From: Gracilaria domingensis | Taxonomy: Eukaryota > Rhodophyta > Florideophyceae > Gracilariales > Gracilariaceae | NCBI GenBank assembly: GCA_022539475.1 | Contig: VCMS01000044.1 | Coordinates: 186,001-250,000, forward strand | DNA length: 64,000 bases | Reading direction: 5' to 3' | In this document: positions 49,363 through 60,100 of the stretch, piece after piece | Position numbering within the stretch: position 1 is the first letter of the stretch | Layout of the letters: every line of letters begins with the position of its first letter | Made by a program: the position numbers and the translations under genes | Notes under the pieces: generated by a model | Databases searched by the model: none | What the model saw: the letters and a program-made list of their open reading frames with translations, nothing else | What the model was told of the DNA's origin: nothing

Positions 49363-49745
49363 ATTCCGTGGACATGACTCGTCGAGAGGCTCTTGCACAG
49401 GGAAGAGCTTTCTTCTTCCAAGATGCTTAAAACTAGGTAGGTACCTTTGGTATAGGGCAATTTACTTACGAAGTGGTGACGATTATCCTGCTTTTCTGCT
49501 TACAGTATCCTTATAACTGTAGAACACATCTTCGTTGCCTCACCAGAACTATGAATATCTCCATCTCCGAGCTTTCAATCTCTGCTGGTTCGGCAATTAG
49601 TAGAACAATTAGACTCAGTTTATCTCCCTGGACGTATTTAATGACGAACACTGCCATGACGCTTTTTTCTCTCTAATCCCAACGTCACAAGAGGTGATGT
49701 CGACCTCTAATCGTAAAAGTCTATTCGTGCTTTCTCAGTAAGATC
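49363..49745. other. Divergent intergenic region
   Basis: About 380 bases between the longin-like gene and the helicase gene. A GGTAGGTACCTTTGG motif lies at 49437. No gene is seen. Confidence 0.5.
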
Positions 49746-51902
49746 ATGTTGCCATCTGCTCTTTGCTTTTTCCAACCCTCCGCTGTTTGTGACAATTTTA
49801 CGAGAATCTATTCGAGAGAGACATGGACGTGTCGTCGGCCCAGCTCAAAAAACAAGGAACGAACTAAGCCGGGTCGTGGACGTTCGTCCAAGCGGGAGGC
49901 ACTTCGCAATGCCATGGAGATTTACAGCAGCCATTTTGGACCTCTTCTCCGAAAGGAATTGGAAACAGAACAAGATCAACTACGTTTGTTACGAGTAGCG
50001 AATGTACCAGGGCTAATTTTACAAGGTCTTCGTGTGAATCGAATCAGAAGACTATATTCTGATATCGTCTACTCGTTAGAATCTCGAACAATTCTACCAC
50101 ATTCCCGTTTTGGCAAGGGCGATTTGATTGATATATCCTACAAAACCGAAACCGCTGAGGCAGTAATACTCTCGCGCCAGCCGAAGAAGTTATTGGTCAC
50201 GGTTCCCGTTGGTTCAGAGGCTGATAATCGCATGAGTACATTTGTCGCGACAAAGACCCTTGTCAGAGCTGAATTCGGAGCAAACACTTTGAGCTATGAG
50301 CGAGCCCTCGCAGCTGTAGATTTGCTCACAAATGGAACTACTTTGCCTTCCAGCGTCGCTCGCTTGATTATTATGTCCCTTAAGGATGAACAAGCGCAAC
50401 AACAACCAATGAATATGTTCAACTCTTTTAGTGCCAAGACTCCACGAAAACGAAAACAACTGTCCGTCGAACAAAGATTATGGGCAACCCAAGCTGGGGA
50501 AAAAGTCAGCTCCTTTCATGAAGAGCTGGCAAATCAGTTAGTGAACAAAATGAAGCGCGTCCTCAACAAAAGTCAGATAAGAGCCATAAGGGTAGCTCTG
50601 CGTCAGAAGCTGACGCTGATTCAGGGTCCGCCAGGTACTGGCAAGACTTTCACTGCTGCCCATCTTATCTCTTGTGCCCATCAACTCGGCCACGCCCCAA
50701 TACTTGCGTGTGCCGGAACGAATGTTGCTACTGATAATCTAATGCGCAAAATAGTAATGACTTGTCCTAAAGCTAGAGTAATCCGTCTCGGTAGAATATC
50801 AGCAATGGAACACGATGTTTGGGAAAGATCGCTAGACAGCCAGCTGGAACGAAATAGAAGGGTCCGCCGGGCACGGCTCGAAGCCGAACGTGGTGCTCAG
50901 GTAAATCTAAGAACCATCGAGAAAGAAGTTGCTAACGAGATCTTGAAACAGGCAGATGTAATTGTTGCTACATGTGTCGGTTGCGGGAGAGATGAGCTCA
51001 AGGGATTTGAGTTCTCATTAGTTGTCATCGATGAAGCAACTCAGGTAACCGAACCGGATTCCCTTATTCCATTTTCTTGCTCAAGGAACTTTGAAACGCA
51101 GTGTGTGCTAGTTGGGGACCATTTTCAATTGCCTCCAACTGTATTATCAACGAACCCCAGCGCGAAAACCGCTGGACTAGAAGTGAGTCTGTTCCTGAGA
51201 TTGTGGGCCTGTGGAATACATGTCCAACTGCTCGACACGCAGTATCGAATGCACCCAGATATATCACGTTTTCCGTCCTCTCACTTTTATTCAGGTTCAT
51301 TACATAACGGTATACGTTCTGCAGATCGTCCAGCTCCAGCCATTCTGTACAAAACGGCAAGCTTTCTACTTGCACAGGGCCGTTCAGTGTTTTGTAACAT
51401 TGATAGCGGCACCGAAGAAAGCGTTTCTAGCTCGTTGAGACTTGAAAAAGAAAATACCGGAACATCATTCATGAATAAGGCTGAAGCCCAAGCAGTTGTC
51501 AAAATTGTTTCGCTAATAACACAAAGAAATGAGACCGAAAAAGAAGGCCAATGGAATGTTTCGGAAGAGTTTGAAATCGGAATTATATCACCATACGAAG
51601 GTCAAGTTCGCCTTCTACATGATCTGTTAGCGACAAACGGTGATTCGAAAATGAAAATAAGTACAGTTGACGGCTTCCAAGGACAGGAAAAAGATGTGAT
51701 CATTGTCTCGACAGTCCGTAGCAACCAGAAGGGCAACACCGGTTTCTTGAAAGATTGGCGACGATTGAACGTCAGCATAACAAGAGCACGTGTTTTTCTC
51801 ATCGTTGTGGGCAACGAGAATACGCTTTGCCACGATCCCCACTGGCGAGCTTGGATAAAGTCGCATCCAAAAACCGATATCTTGGAACTCATGAACGGCT
51901 GA
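49746..51902 (+). CDS. Superfamily 1B helicase (UPF1/IGHMBP2-like), possibly organellar
   Basis: ATG at 49746 gives 718 residues. The N terminus (MLPSALCFFQPSAVCDNFTR) is Phe/Arg-containing and may target an organelle. A region with MEIYSSHFGPLLRKELETEQ precedes a beta-barrel segment. Helicase motifs: GPPGTGKTFTAAHLI (Walker A, about 294), NVATDNLMRKI (Ia), VVIDEATQVTEP (Walker B, about 427), VLVGDHFQLPP (III), LLDTQYRMHP (IV), VDGFQGQEKDVIIVSTVRSN (V) and LNVSITRARVFLIVVG (VI). These define the UPF1-like SF1B group, which unwinds DNA or RNA 5' to 3'. No zinc-rich CH domain typical of UPF1 itself is present, so an IGHMBP2-type helicase is more likely. Confidence 0.85.
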   Translation: MLPSALCFFQPSAVCDNFTRIYSRETWTCRRPSSKNKERTKPGRGRSSKREALRNAMEIYSSHFGPLLRKELETEQDQLRLLRVANVPGLILQGLRVNRIRRLYSDIVYSLESRTILPHSRFGKGDLIDISYKTETAEAVILSRQPKKLLVTVPVGSEADNRMSTFVATKTLVRAEFGANTLSYERALAAVDLLTNGTTLPSSVARLIIMSLKDEQAQQQPMNMFNSFSAKTPRKRKQLSVEQRLWATQAGEKVSSFHEELANQLVNKMKRVLNKSQIRAIRVALRQKLTLIQGPPGTGKTFTAAHLISCAHQLGHAPILACAGTNVATDNLMRKIVMTCPKARVIRLGRISAMEHDVWERSLDSQLERNRRVRRARLEAERGAQVNLRTIEKEVANEILKQADVIVATCVGCGRDELKGFEFSLVVIDEATQVTEPDSLIPFSCSRNFETQCVLVGDHFQLPPTVLSTNPSAKTAGLEVSLFLRLWACGIHVQLLDTQYRMHPDISRFPSSHFYSGSLHNGIRSADRPAPAILYKTASFLLAQGRSVFCNIDSGTEESVSSSLRLEKENTGTSFMNKAEAQAVVKIVSLITQRNETEKEGQWNVSEEFEIGIISPYEGQVRLLHDLLATNGDSKMKISTVDGFQGQEKDVIIVSTVRSNQKGNTGFLKDWRRLNVSITRARVFLIVVGNENTLCHDPHWRAWIKSHPKTDILELMNG

Positions 51903-52235
51903 TAAATAAGACGGAAAAGTTTAGAGATTGAAAACTAGGGTGAATCACCGACGGGAAGAAGATCACAGCAGGAGACACGAAACACTACGTGAGGAGTTTT
52001 GAATCCCTGTGATAATCTGTTGTGATATCCTCACGCCGGCTTTTAAACGCGCTGGAATTAGTTATTAGTTAACCTATGATCGCAAGTTCTTACGCCAGAT
52101 GCCGTGTGCGCCGATTCCGCTGCCGTGTTGTACGTTGTGGTATTGAACTCCTCCTAACTTCGCATCAGAAGTAATTACGTGCCTTCCCAGCAATTTAAGG
52201 CCCTCCAGACCTGAATGCAATGGTTATCGACGTGT

Positions 52236-53372
52236 TCAGAGCGGCTTTTGACACAACGACGTCTTGCGGTATCGGTCCAACCACTCTTGCACGCGTAGTC
52301 TGCCTTCGACAATATATTTCCGAGCATCACCTCTCTTATCATATTCATAGCGAGGTGGGGCAACCTTGGTTGTATCTTTTGGATGAGCCAGTGCATAGTC
52401 AACATCATCGACGCGGTTTCTAACTCGTACCTCTGACCGGTACTTGCTTGCTTCAAAATGCCGATAAACGTAGTTGATCCAGTAGTCATTATGCGCCGAA
52501 TTGTACGGAACGGGATAGTAGACACCGCCAAAGATCTCCATGTGCATTCGAGTGGAGACGTGGAAAGTGAATGTGGCCCAACTGGCCCATTCGTCCTTAA
52601 AACGAACGATGCCGAAATATCTGCATGGTCGCTTATGACCAACTTGAGAACCTATTCCATTCAAAGAATCTCGAGCACTTGACACCCACGACTTGGTGAA
52701 GAAAACCATGTCATCATTCGATAAGAAGAAGTAGTCACAGCCATCGTAATAGGCATCCTTTGCTAGAACGTTCCATATGGCGTTAATGCGACCATGAAGC
52801 CCATACAATGGCGTGAATATGAGCTTAACGACGTCTTGTTCGAAACCGTTCTCTTCCAAAATCCGGTGCGCTTCGGTCTTAAAGGCAGTACGGAGTTTCG
52901 GGTTTCCAAGCACAGGATCATCTGAATCATGGCCGTAATATATGGCAAATTGAAAATGCTTACGCTCTCCTTCTGTAACGGTTGCAGCAAATGTTCGCAG
53001 AAATGCGCGCAAGGCGATATGATTGCGAGCGTCGTCGACGGTCCATTGCGTCTTTCCTGAGGAAAGAGTTGGCTGAAGAATGCAAAACTTGTTTCCAAGC
53101 GTGTACGGAGAGTCTGTATCAGAGTGCGAACTGTTGCGGGCGGCCTCCATCCTCGTTCGGATAAGATCATCATCTTGAAGCAAGTCAAGAGAACTCTCTT
53201 CATCCGAAATACGGCGAGATTTGCCGAAAAGAATGTAGCAAAGGAGTATACATGAGAGTAACCAGCCCGCATGGGAAAAGTGCAATTGGCGAAAAGATGA
53301 GAGCGCTCGTGCGACTTTGCGGGGTTTGATTGACGAAAATGAGTGTCGCGGCTTTGGTGCGTTAACAGCCAT
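52236..53372 (-). CDS. Type II membrane glycosyltransferase-like protein
   Basis: ATG at 53372 gives 378 residues. A basic cytosolic start precedes one transmembrane helix (HAGWLLSCILLCYILFG, about 34-50), the layout of Golgi enzymes. The lumenal part contains FQFAIYYGHDSDDPV, RINAIWNVLAKDAYYDGCDY and FFLSNDDMVFFTKSWVSSAR, where the DD pair fits the metal-binding DxD motif of GT-A glycosyltransferases. Later parts include FHVSTRMHMEIFGGVYYPVP and NSAHNDYWINYVYRHF. The donor sugar cannot be told from the sequence; a role in making cell-wall or secreted glycans is plausible. Confidence 0.65.
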   Translation of the reverse strand: MAVNAPKPRHSFSSIKPRKVARALSSFRQLHFSHAGWLLSCILLCYILFGKSRRISDEESSLDLLQDDDLIRTRMEAARNSSHSDTDSPYTLGNKFCILQPTLSSGKTQWTVDDARNHIALRAFLRTFAATVTEGERKHFQFAIYYGHDSDDPVLGNPKLRTAFKTEAHRILEENGFEQDVVKLIFTPLYGLHGRINAIWNVLAKDAYYDGCDYFFLSNDDMVFFTKSWVSSARDSLNGIGSQVGHKRPCRYFGIVRFKDEWASWATFTFHVSTRMHMEIFGGVYYPVPYNSAHNDYWINYVYRHFEASKYRSEVRVRNRVDDVDYALAHPKDTTKVAPPRYEYDKRGDARKYIVEGRLRVQEWLDRYRKTSLCQKPL

Positions 53373-54430
53373 ACTGATTCACCGACAAGGGAAAAGCTTA
53401 AGCGCAGAAGTTAGAAATTGGACCAGGCTACAGAGAGCAGGTTAGGCAGCGAAGAACACTCCGAACTCGATGGTCTGCGTAACGGGGAATACTGGCGAGC
53501 GGGTGGACACGGACGCGGGCGGACACGGACGCGGGGCGGCTTTGGGGAAACGGCACAATGATGAACTGTGGGGGGCGTTTACACTGCTGGACTGCTGGCT
53601 CAGCAACTGATCAGAATGTGGCATGAACTCAACGTGGCAACAAGCTGAAAATTTCAATCCATAACATTGTTTTAAAAAACTTTAAAAAGTTTTCGTTTCC
53701 TTACAGTCGTGTTTCGAGACACAGGTACAGGGGTACTCTTCGGTCCGTCCGCGTCTGTCTGCGTCTGCGCTCAAAGTGCTGTCCCTACACAAGGCGCAGC
53801 GCAGGCTTCTGGCGCGGGCGCGGATATCTACTCTCTGCCACACATAACTTGTCCATCAGCTTCCCTTTTCGGAGCACAGGGAACGAAGTTGATTCAAATG
53901 GATCGAAATCAAATCACTCAAGATCGTGGGACATGATGGCACAAATCACTACCGATGCCGTCGGCCTCACCCCATCCCCAAACGCAGCTCGCCGGAGACG
54001 GTTCTCTGATTTCCTCGTTGAAAACACGGAACGAGTGGGGCGTGGCCTGTAACTTGCGGCAAAAAGCGCGAAGCTTTACTCGGAGAAGGATGAATGAGCA
54101 GTTTGTTTATGTATTTGGACACGCCGGTCAACACAATTTGCTTGAGGTGCGTTGTGCATCGCACAACTTGGCTACGACGCGCAGAGCGAAGTCATCGAAA
54201 CACGTGCCTTTCGTTAGAAGGTCTGGCACGGTCCAGGTGGTGCCAGTTCATTGGCGGGATGCTTCGCGGCAAAACGCAACAATCCTGTTGAACATACACC
54301 ACGCACTGTGATTGGTCGCCCATAATCGCTCAATGCCCCTTCCCCCACAACGTGATCACATCTCCTCGATCAATCGCTCTCCGAACTCTACTTTGCAGAG
54401 CGACTTGCCTAGCTCGATGTGCACCTGGAG
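53373..54430. other. Divergent intergenic region with short tandem repeat
   Basis: About 1.06 kb between the glycosyltransferase-like gene and the TATA box of the dehydrogenase gene. It holds a 16-bp tandem duplication at 53505-53536. No gene is seen. Confidence 0.5.
53505..53536 (+). repeat. 16-bp tandem duplication
   Basis: GGACACGGACGCGGGC is followed directly by GGACACGGACGCGGGG. Confidence 0.9.
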
Positions 54431-54437
54431 TATAAAA
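54431..54437 (+). promoter_or_regulatory. TATA box of the short-chain dehydrogenase gene
   Basis: TATAAAA lies 107 bases upstream of the ATG at 54538, in a GC-balanced context, the best TATA match in the window. Together with the strong codon bias of the gene it suggests high or inducible expression. Confidence 0.75.
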
Positions 54438-54537
54438 GCCCGCATGGGAATCCCATGCACCACCGGAGCATGACCGTCAACCTCTTCAATTCGTTTACCT
54501 CTGATCGTTTACACGCCATTCTCTTCAGTTGTTCATC

Positions 54538-55383
54538 ATGACCAAGACTGTTATGATCACTGGATGCTCCTCAGGAATCGGTTTCGACACTGCCAAGCAC
54601 TTTGCCGAGAAGGAATGGAACGTCGTGGCCACCATGCGTAAGCCCTCCTGCGAGGCTGGTCAGAGTTTGGCCAAGGTTGCTAACATTGAAGTTCAGCCTC
54701 TAGACGTCACGGACATCGACTCCATCAAGGCGACCGTGCACTTTACTGTTGAAAAATTCGGCTCCATTGATGCAATAGTCAATAACGCTGGCTATGGTCT
54801 TGTTGGTCCCGTTGAGATTATGACTCCAGAACAGGTCGATCGCCAGTACAAAACCAATGTGTACGGTCCTGTTTATGTGATGCAGGCAGTCCTTCCTCAA
54901 ATGAGAAAGCAGAAGAGCGGTGTCATCGTGAACATAACGTCTGTCGGCGGTCGTCTGGTAATGCCATTTGCCAGTCTCTATCATGGCACAAAATGGGCGT
55001 TGGAAGGTATTACAGAGTCAATGGCTTTCGAGCTGGAACCGTTCGGTATTCGTGTGCGTCTTGTAGAGCCAGGTCATGTGGAAACCAACTTCGCGAGCAC
55101 GAGCATGGCCTTTGCGTCTTCAGAAACCGTCAAAGTGTACGATAAGATGGTTGAAAAGGCTTTCTCTCAGGTCATGACTGAGGACACTGCTGCGGGTTCG
55201 AAACCGGCAAAGATTGCCGCTGTTATATATGAAGCGGCAGTTGATGACACAAACAAGCTACGCTACCCCGCCGGTGACGATGCTCACGTTATGTTATCTA
55301 AACGCGCCGCTGTTACAGATGAAGAATTCCAGAAGTTAACTGTTGATCGCTTCAAGTTTGCATCCGTGTTAGAAGAAGCCTAG
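54538..55383 (+). CDS. Short-chain dehydrogenase/reductase (classical SDR)
   Basis: NAD(P)-dependent oxidoreductase; the substrate is unknown. ATG at 54538 gives 281 residues. Classical SDR motifs: MITGCSSGIGFDTAKHFAEK with TGxxxGIG at residues 8-15, NNAGYGLVGPVEIMTPEQV (NNAG near 81), GVIVNITSVGGR with the catalytic Ser region, and LYHGTKWALEGITESMAFEL with the catalytic YxxxK (Tyr 148, Lys 152). VRLVEPGHVETNF is the PG motif. The codons are strongly C-ending in the first half (ATC, GTC, AAG), more so than in the neighbouring genes, and there is no targeting signal. Closest type: oxidoreductases of the 17-beta-HSD or retinol-dehydrogenase-like group. Confidence 0.92.
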   Translation: MTKTVMITGCSSGIGFDTAKHFAEKEWNVVATMRKPSCEAGQSLAKVANIEVQPLDVTDIDSIKATVHFTVEKFGSIDAIVNNAGYGLVGPVEIMTPEQVDRQYKTNVYGPVYVMQAVLPQMRKQKSGVIVNITSVGGRLVMPFASLYHGTKWALEGITESMAFELEPFGIRVRLVEPGHVETNFASTSMAFASSETVKVYDKMVEKAFSQVMTEDTAAGSKPAKIAAVIYEAAVDDTNKLRYPAGDDAHVMLSKRAAVTDEEFQKLTVDRFKFASVLEEA

Positions 55384-57020
55384 ATTGGTTCCACTCGTAA
55401 CATTGCCCTTTGCATAAGAGTATCCATGGAGTACGACAGTAACCTGCGCATGCAGTTCTCTGCAGTTTGTTCCTATCAAGAATGCTTCTCATTGCAATGC
55501 GAAATAAACACAATCAATCACAGATTGAAAACTTTTAAGTTTGCGTCACCAAAAACTAGTTCGGCATTGCATTGCTGCGCCATATCTTCGCCCATCGAAG
55601 CTCTAACGCGACAAAAGCAGGAGGAGAAGCGTTGACTTGAAATTTTTACGAGGTTCGAAACCCGGTTCAGCTCTTCTTGCAATCTTCAACGGGTCGAAAG
55701 AAAAAGAGTTTCGAGTATGATCTCCCCAAGAGGAAAAGCAAGAGGGATGGATGTACCGAGTGTTTTATCCCAGTTATTCTCGGCCGGATGTCCAGATGGT
55801 CTAATGCGGTTGGATGTATCTATACAATAGGCAGCACGTATACGGAGTTTCTTGATCGAGATACATTTCGTCCATCATGATTGGCTGGATTTTATGTGTA
55901 ATCAACCATTGCTACCCCTCTGAACGGTCAAACTTGGGACACCTAACAAAGATTTTAAAACATTTCAAACACCAGATTGCTTCTTTAATCTCATATTCAG
56001 ATAGATAAATTCGTCTCAATGAGACGATTCAAATGAGATAAAACTTCACAACACAGATTCAGGTTTGTATTCGAGCGTCGTCAAATACTGCCCATCCCAA
56101 AGAACTATCGACACAAAGAGAAAGGATTAATTTGGGTCACCCACTTCTTCCTAGCCAGCTTCGCTCGCCAAATCCACCAAGTCGACAACCACTGACGCCA
56201 CAAACTGATACAAACGAATTGAAATCTTTGTCCTATTGCGCGGGGATTCTTCCATCTGTTTCATACGCTCCCAACCACCCAAAAAAACTCTTTTTCCTAC
56301 GCCTTGCGCAAACGTTTGAACGTCCTTTTCTTTACGCTTACGTTGCAATGCGCTGTGTCGTTTGAGCCTACGACGCAAATCCACCAGTCGTCTCTACTTT
56401 TTCTCTCGCTCTTCAATTTTCTACTCTTTCTCTCGCTTACGCCTTTCTCTCGGCAGCAGACTTTTCTGCTTGTAGGCGACAGAGCTAACTCTGGCTATTC
56501 AAGAAACCGCGAGCACACCGTGACCGTCTTGCAAGAGCTGCATGGCTCCAGTACGGTTGATAGCATCCTCAGATTGTTTCATAAGATTACCATTGTAATT
56601 GAAGGCTTGTTGCCGCATTGAGAGCGACATACTGAGCACATGCGAAGTATGCCACTCTCAATGCAGCGATGACTCTCGTGCAAGACAGTTTCTTAATGAG
56701 ATCGTGCGCACTGTGCACCAATGGGGGCAGAAAGGCCGAAAACTACAAAATATCAGGAATGTCGCGGAAGTAATCCATTACAATTGTATGGATCAATTTC
56801 GGCAAGAGAAATGATGCAAGACTATGTGTTTGGGTTGAAAAGGTAATGACAAGAGATTGTCCGAAATAAACCCATGTCCCATAATTGCCAATTCAAAGGG
56901 GTAGAAGGTTATTCCCAAGCATCACATGAACGTAAGATGCACACACGTTGAAACAAAAAATTCAGGCCTTTTCAGACACTGAGCGTCAATTGCAAGGTGG
57001 CGACTGTTGATTGAGAGTGT
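55384..57020. other. Intergenic region
   Basis: About 1.6 kb without a supported gene, AT-rich in parts. It contains pyrimidine-rich tracts near 56.4 kb with several CTTTCTCTCG-type repeats. It separates the last recognisable host gene from the element at 57 kb. Confidence 0.5.
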
Positions 57021-57142
57021 GGTATAACCGATCGGTGCGAGCTGCTAGTGGGGAGCCTCGCGTGGGCTCGACCCGGCGGAGGAGTGAAACGCGTGACACC
57101 TAATAGGTCGGCAGCACCCACCGTTGCCTATAGTGCACGGTG

Positions 57143-60100
57143 ACCAAGTGGTAAATACGCCTGCACTGGTGTGCGGCAGGCACGTATAACCCTCGAGGTC
57201 AGCAAAACTATTAGAGGACTACTAGACTTACCAATTGGTGACTGTAGAACCGAACTGGTGTCAAATCAGCCTAGTTGGTGCTTGACTTTACCATTTGGTG
57301 TGAGAGGTTGGCGGCTCGGGGGTTTAGTACACCCGAGCGCCCCTCCGGCTCTCACGGGCCTAGTGCCACGTGGGCCACCGGGAGGTGCATTTGTGGTGCA
57401 CCACCCCGGCCACATATCTACACTACCTAGTAATTATTAATTCTAAATTATCGAGAATAGACTAATTAGTCCTGTCCAAGCCTGCGCTTGCGCGTCCACG
57501 TGGTACAGTAGACACACGTGCCCGGGAGCCCGTGACGTCACCACTTGGTCTTGTAGAGCCCCCGTTGATCTGGCCGAGCTATACTACAGACCCCCCTCCT
57601 ACCGACAGGCACGCCCCGTGGCTGCGAAGGTCCCACGGCGTTTGCCGCCTTTTCACCAAACGGTCGTCGGCGCGCATCGCCTGGCGCACGGCGCGTCTCG
57701 CGATGACGCGAAGATGGCGCGGTGCACGGCGCGGCTCGCCACATGCACTGCAGCGCCATTACCCACGCCGCCGTACCCCCTGTGGTAGGTGCGATCGTAC
57801 CTTACGTCCCTCGTGGTATTGGAACGCGAAACCGCGAACCGCGACCATTCAGGTTGATCTTGTCGCGCGCCTGGTACCGTGGTTGTCTTCGCTTCTTTGG
57901 TCCCTCCCGGAGGAGTCCGTCACTCCATCTTCCCCTGTCCGTCCTCCCCCTGGGCGGGTTAGTCCCGGCTTACCAGTTGGTTTCGAGCCTCCCTTCGGTG
58001 GGGTTCGCAGTTGTCAACCGATCGGCACACCGCCCCCTCGTGGTGTCGCTCCTATTCTCTGTTGGCCACTTGGTCTTGTGCCGTACTGAGGTGATACCTC
58101 GTTGGTTCCGACACGTACTGTCTCTCCGCTTGAGTGAGGGCGCCACTGGGGTGTCGTTGCCTTGGGCGGCCGCGTCGAGGGTGAGGAGACTCCTGCCCGT
58201 GGCTCTTCAGACTTCGTGACCGTACCGGTGCTGACGCCGCTTCTACCTAGTGGTCTGCCTCATCGGGGTGTTCAGGCTTGATTCAGGTCCAGCCGAGGGG
58301 TTTACCCGACTGCGTGGCGTTCAGCGCCCCTCCACCCGGTTCCTCGCGGTCTCCTTCCGTCCCTTAGGTTCCATCTGGGGTGGTTGTAACCTCCCTGGTT
58401 CACGGAACCCGTCCAGCCGGCGCACAACCCTGGTCATTTTCACGGTGTGTCAGCTCGCTCGAGCGGCGTGCCCGTTCTCTGTGACCCCTCAGGTTTCATC
58501 TAGTCATCCAATTGGTGGTGTTCCCCCTCTCGGTTGGTATCCTCCGTGGCACGCTCTCGCTCCAACTCGCGCCTTTTATACCTCATGGGTGATCAACCCG
58601 CTTCCCCAACGGGGTGGTCGATGACGTTCGAACGCCGTGAAGACGGTGCCGAGGAGGGCATCACGCGCGCCCTTCCCGTTGTGGTGGACCCCGGGGGTGA
58701 GACGGCGCCGTTTCAATCGAATTACCACGTGGTTGACTCTTCGCAGCCCTGTCTGCCGTCCCAGACCGGTACACCTGTGTCCTTTCCATCGGGCGCCGAG
58801 GCTCCCGTGGAGGCCAACCACTTGGTATTGGAGGAGCCGCACTTCGACCCTATAAAGAGATATTCGGCTTCTGAAGTCTCCCCCTCGGCGGAGGTCAACC
58901 GTTCGGTTCGCGAAACTGTTGCCTCCCGGTCGAGGATGTCTGGCAAGACCCCTGGGGTGGCGCGCGGCCGCGGAGGTGGCATCTTCAAGCCTAACACGCG
59001 GTCGAGTACGCGTTCTCGTCAAGACCCTTACAGTCGCGGTGGGTATGATCCCTACGCAGCCGCCGCGGGCCCGAGCAACGTTAACCCTCTTGCGGTGGCC
59101 GGTACGGTGGAGGCTCAACAGCTGAATCCTCATGACCTTAATAGGACGCACGGGCAGCCGCATGCCCACTATGGTGCACGCTTTGCCGATATCTCCGCCG
59201 AATTGGTCGCTCTGGGGAACTGGCCTTTCCACATCAGTTCCTCACTCTGTCCCTTGCGGTTCCGCCACATGGGTCTCACGCAGTATACCGCAATTGCCCG
59301 TTGGGATTGTCGCCGGTTGGAGGCGGTGCCTATGGCACCTCCTCCACCACGCAAGGGCGAGAAGCAGAGCCGGTTCGGTCGACAACAGTGTTTCCATGCG
59401 CGGCAGCGACACACGAAGTTTCTATACTACATCCCCGTGGCCGTACCGTCGGATCTCCCCTTCATCCGCTGCGATGGGGAGGTCCACTACTTCCGCCGTT
59501 TGGTAGATATCCTTCACCGCTTGGACGAACCTGCTACGCACATCGAGGTCGATCTGGAGTACGTCGCGTTTGAGCGCCCTTTAGATACCAATTATTGGAC
59601 TGACCGTGGGAGGTGGGCGACCGATGCGATGGCTGAGAGCCGTGTTCGTCACCGTAACAACCGTACGCGGACCATGTTCATGTTCCACAACGTTGAGTAT
59701 TGGTCGCAGAGCGACCACAACCGCCGGACATGGTATGTCAATCGACCCTCTTGGTGGGACCACTATGAAGTATGTCAGTGGCTGGAAGTGCCGACCCCGC
59801 CAGTCCTTGCGTACTTTGGTAGTAGCATCTCCCTCGAGAGGAACAACGCATATGCCGTTTGGTCGGTCGCGCGCAGCGAGTGGGCCGTCATGGTGGCTAT
59901 CCTCGCCCTTCAGGCTTCCGTGGAAGGTGTGACTTGGGACACGCGCTGCCCTGACAAGTCTGTCGGGATCAGCGGAACTCAACCAGTTGGTCGTATCTTC
60001 AATATTCCCAACGATGTGGTCGGCGACATTCGTGCCATGGGGCTCTCCAACATCGTGGAGGGCACCAAATATACTGCGCAGCAGTTGGATGGCTACCTCA

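Noticed and set aside
53709-54311. Several 65- to 118-codon frames upstream of the dehydrogenase gene
   Set aside because: They overlap in different frames, show no domain, and lie in the promoter region of two divergent genes.
57121-57215. tRNA-like segment with TGACCAAGTGG resembling an A box near the start of the element
   Set aside because: No acceptor stem, no matching B box (GGTTCGANTCC) and no cloverleaf can be drawn. The resemblance comes from the ACCANNTGGT palindrome.
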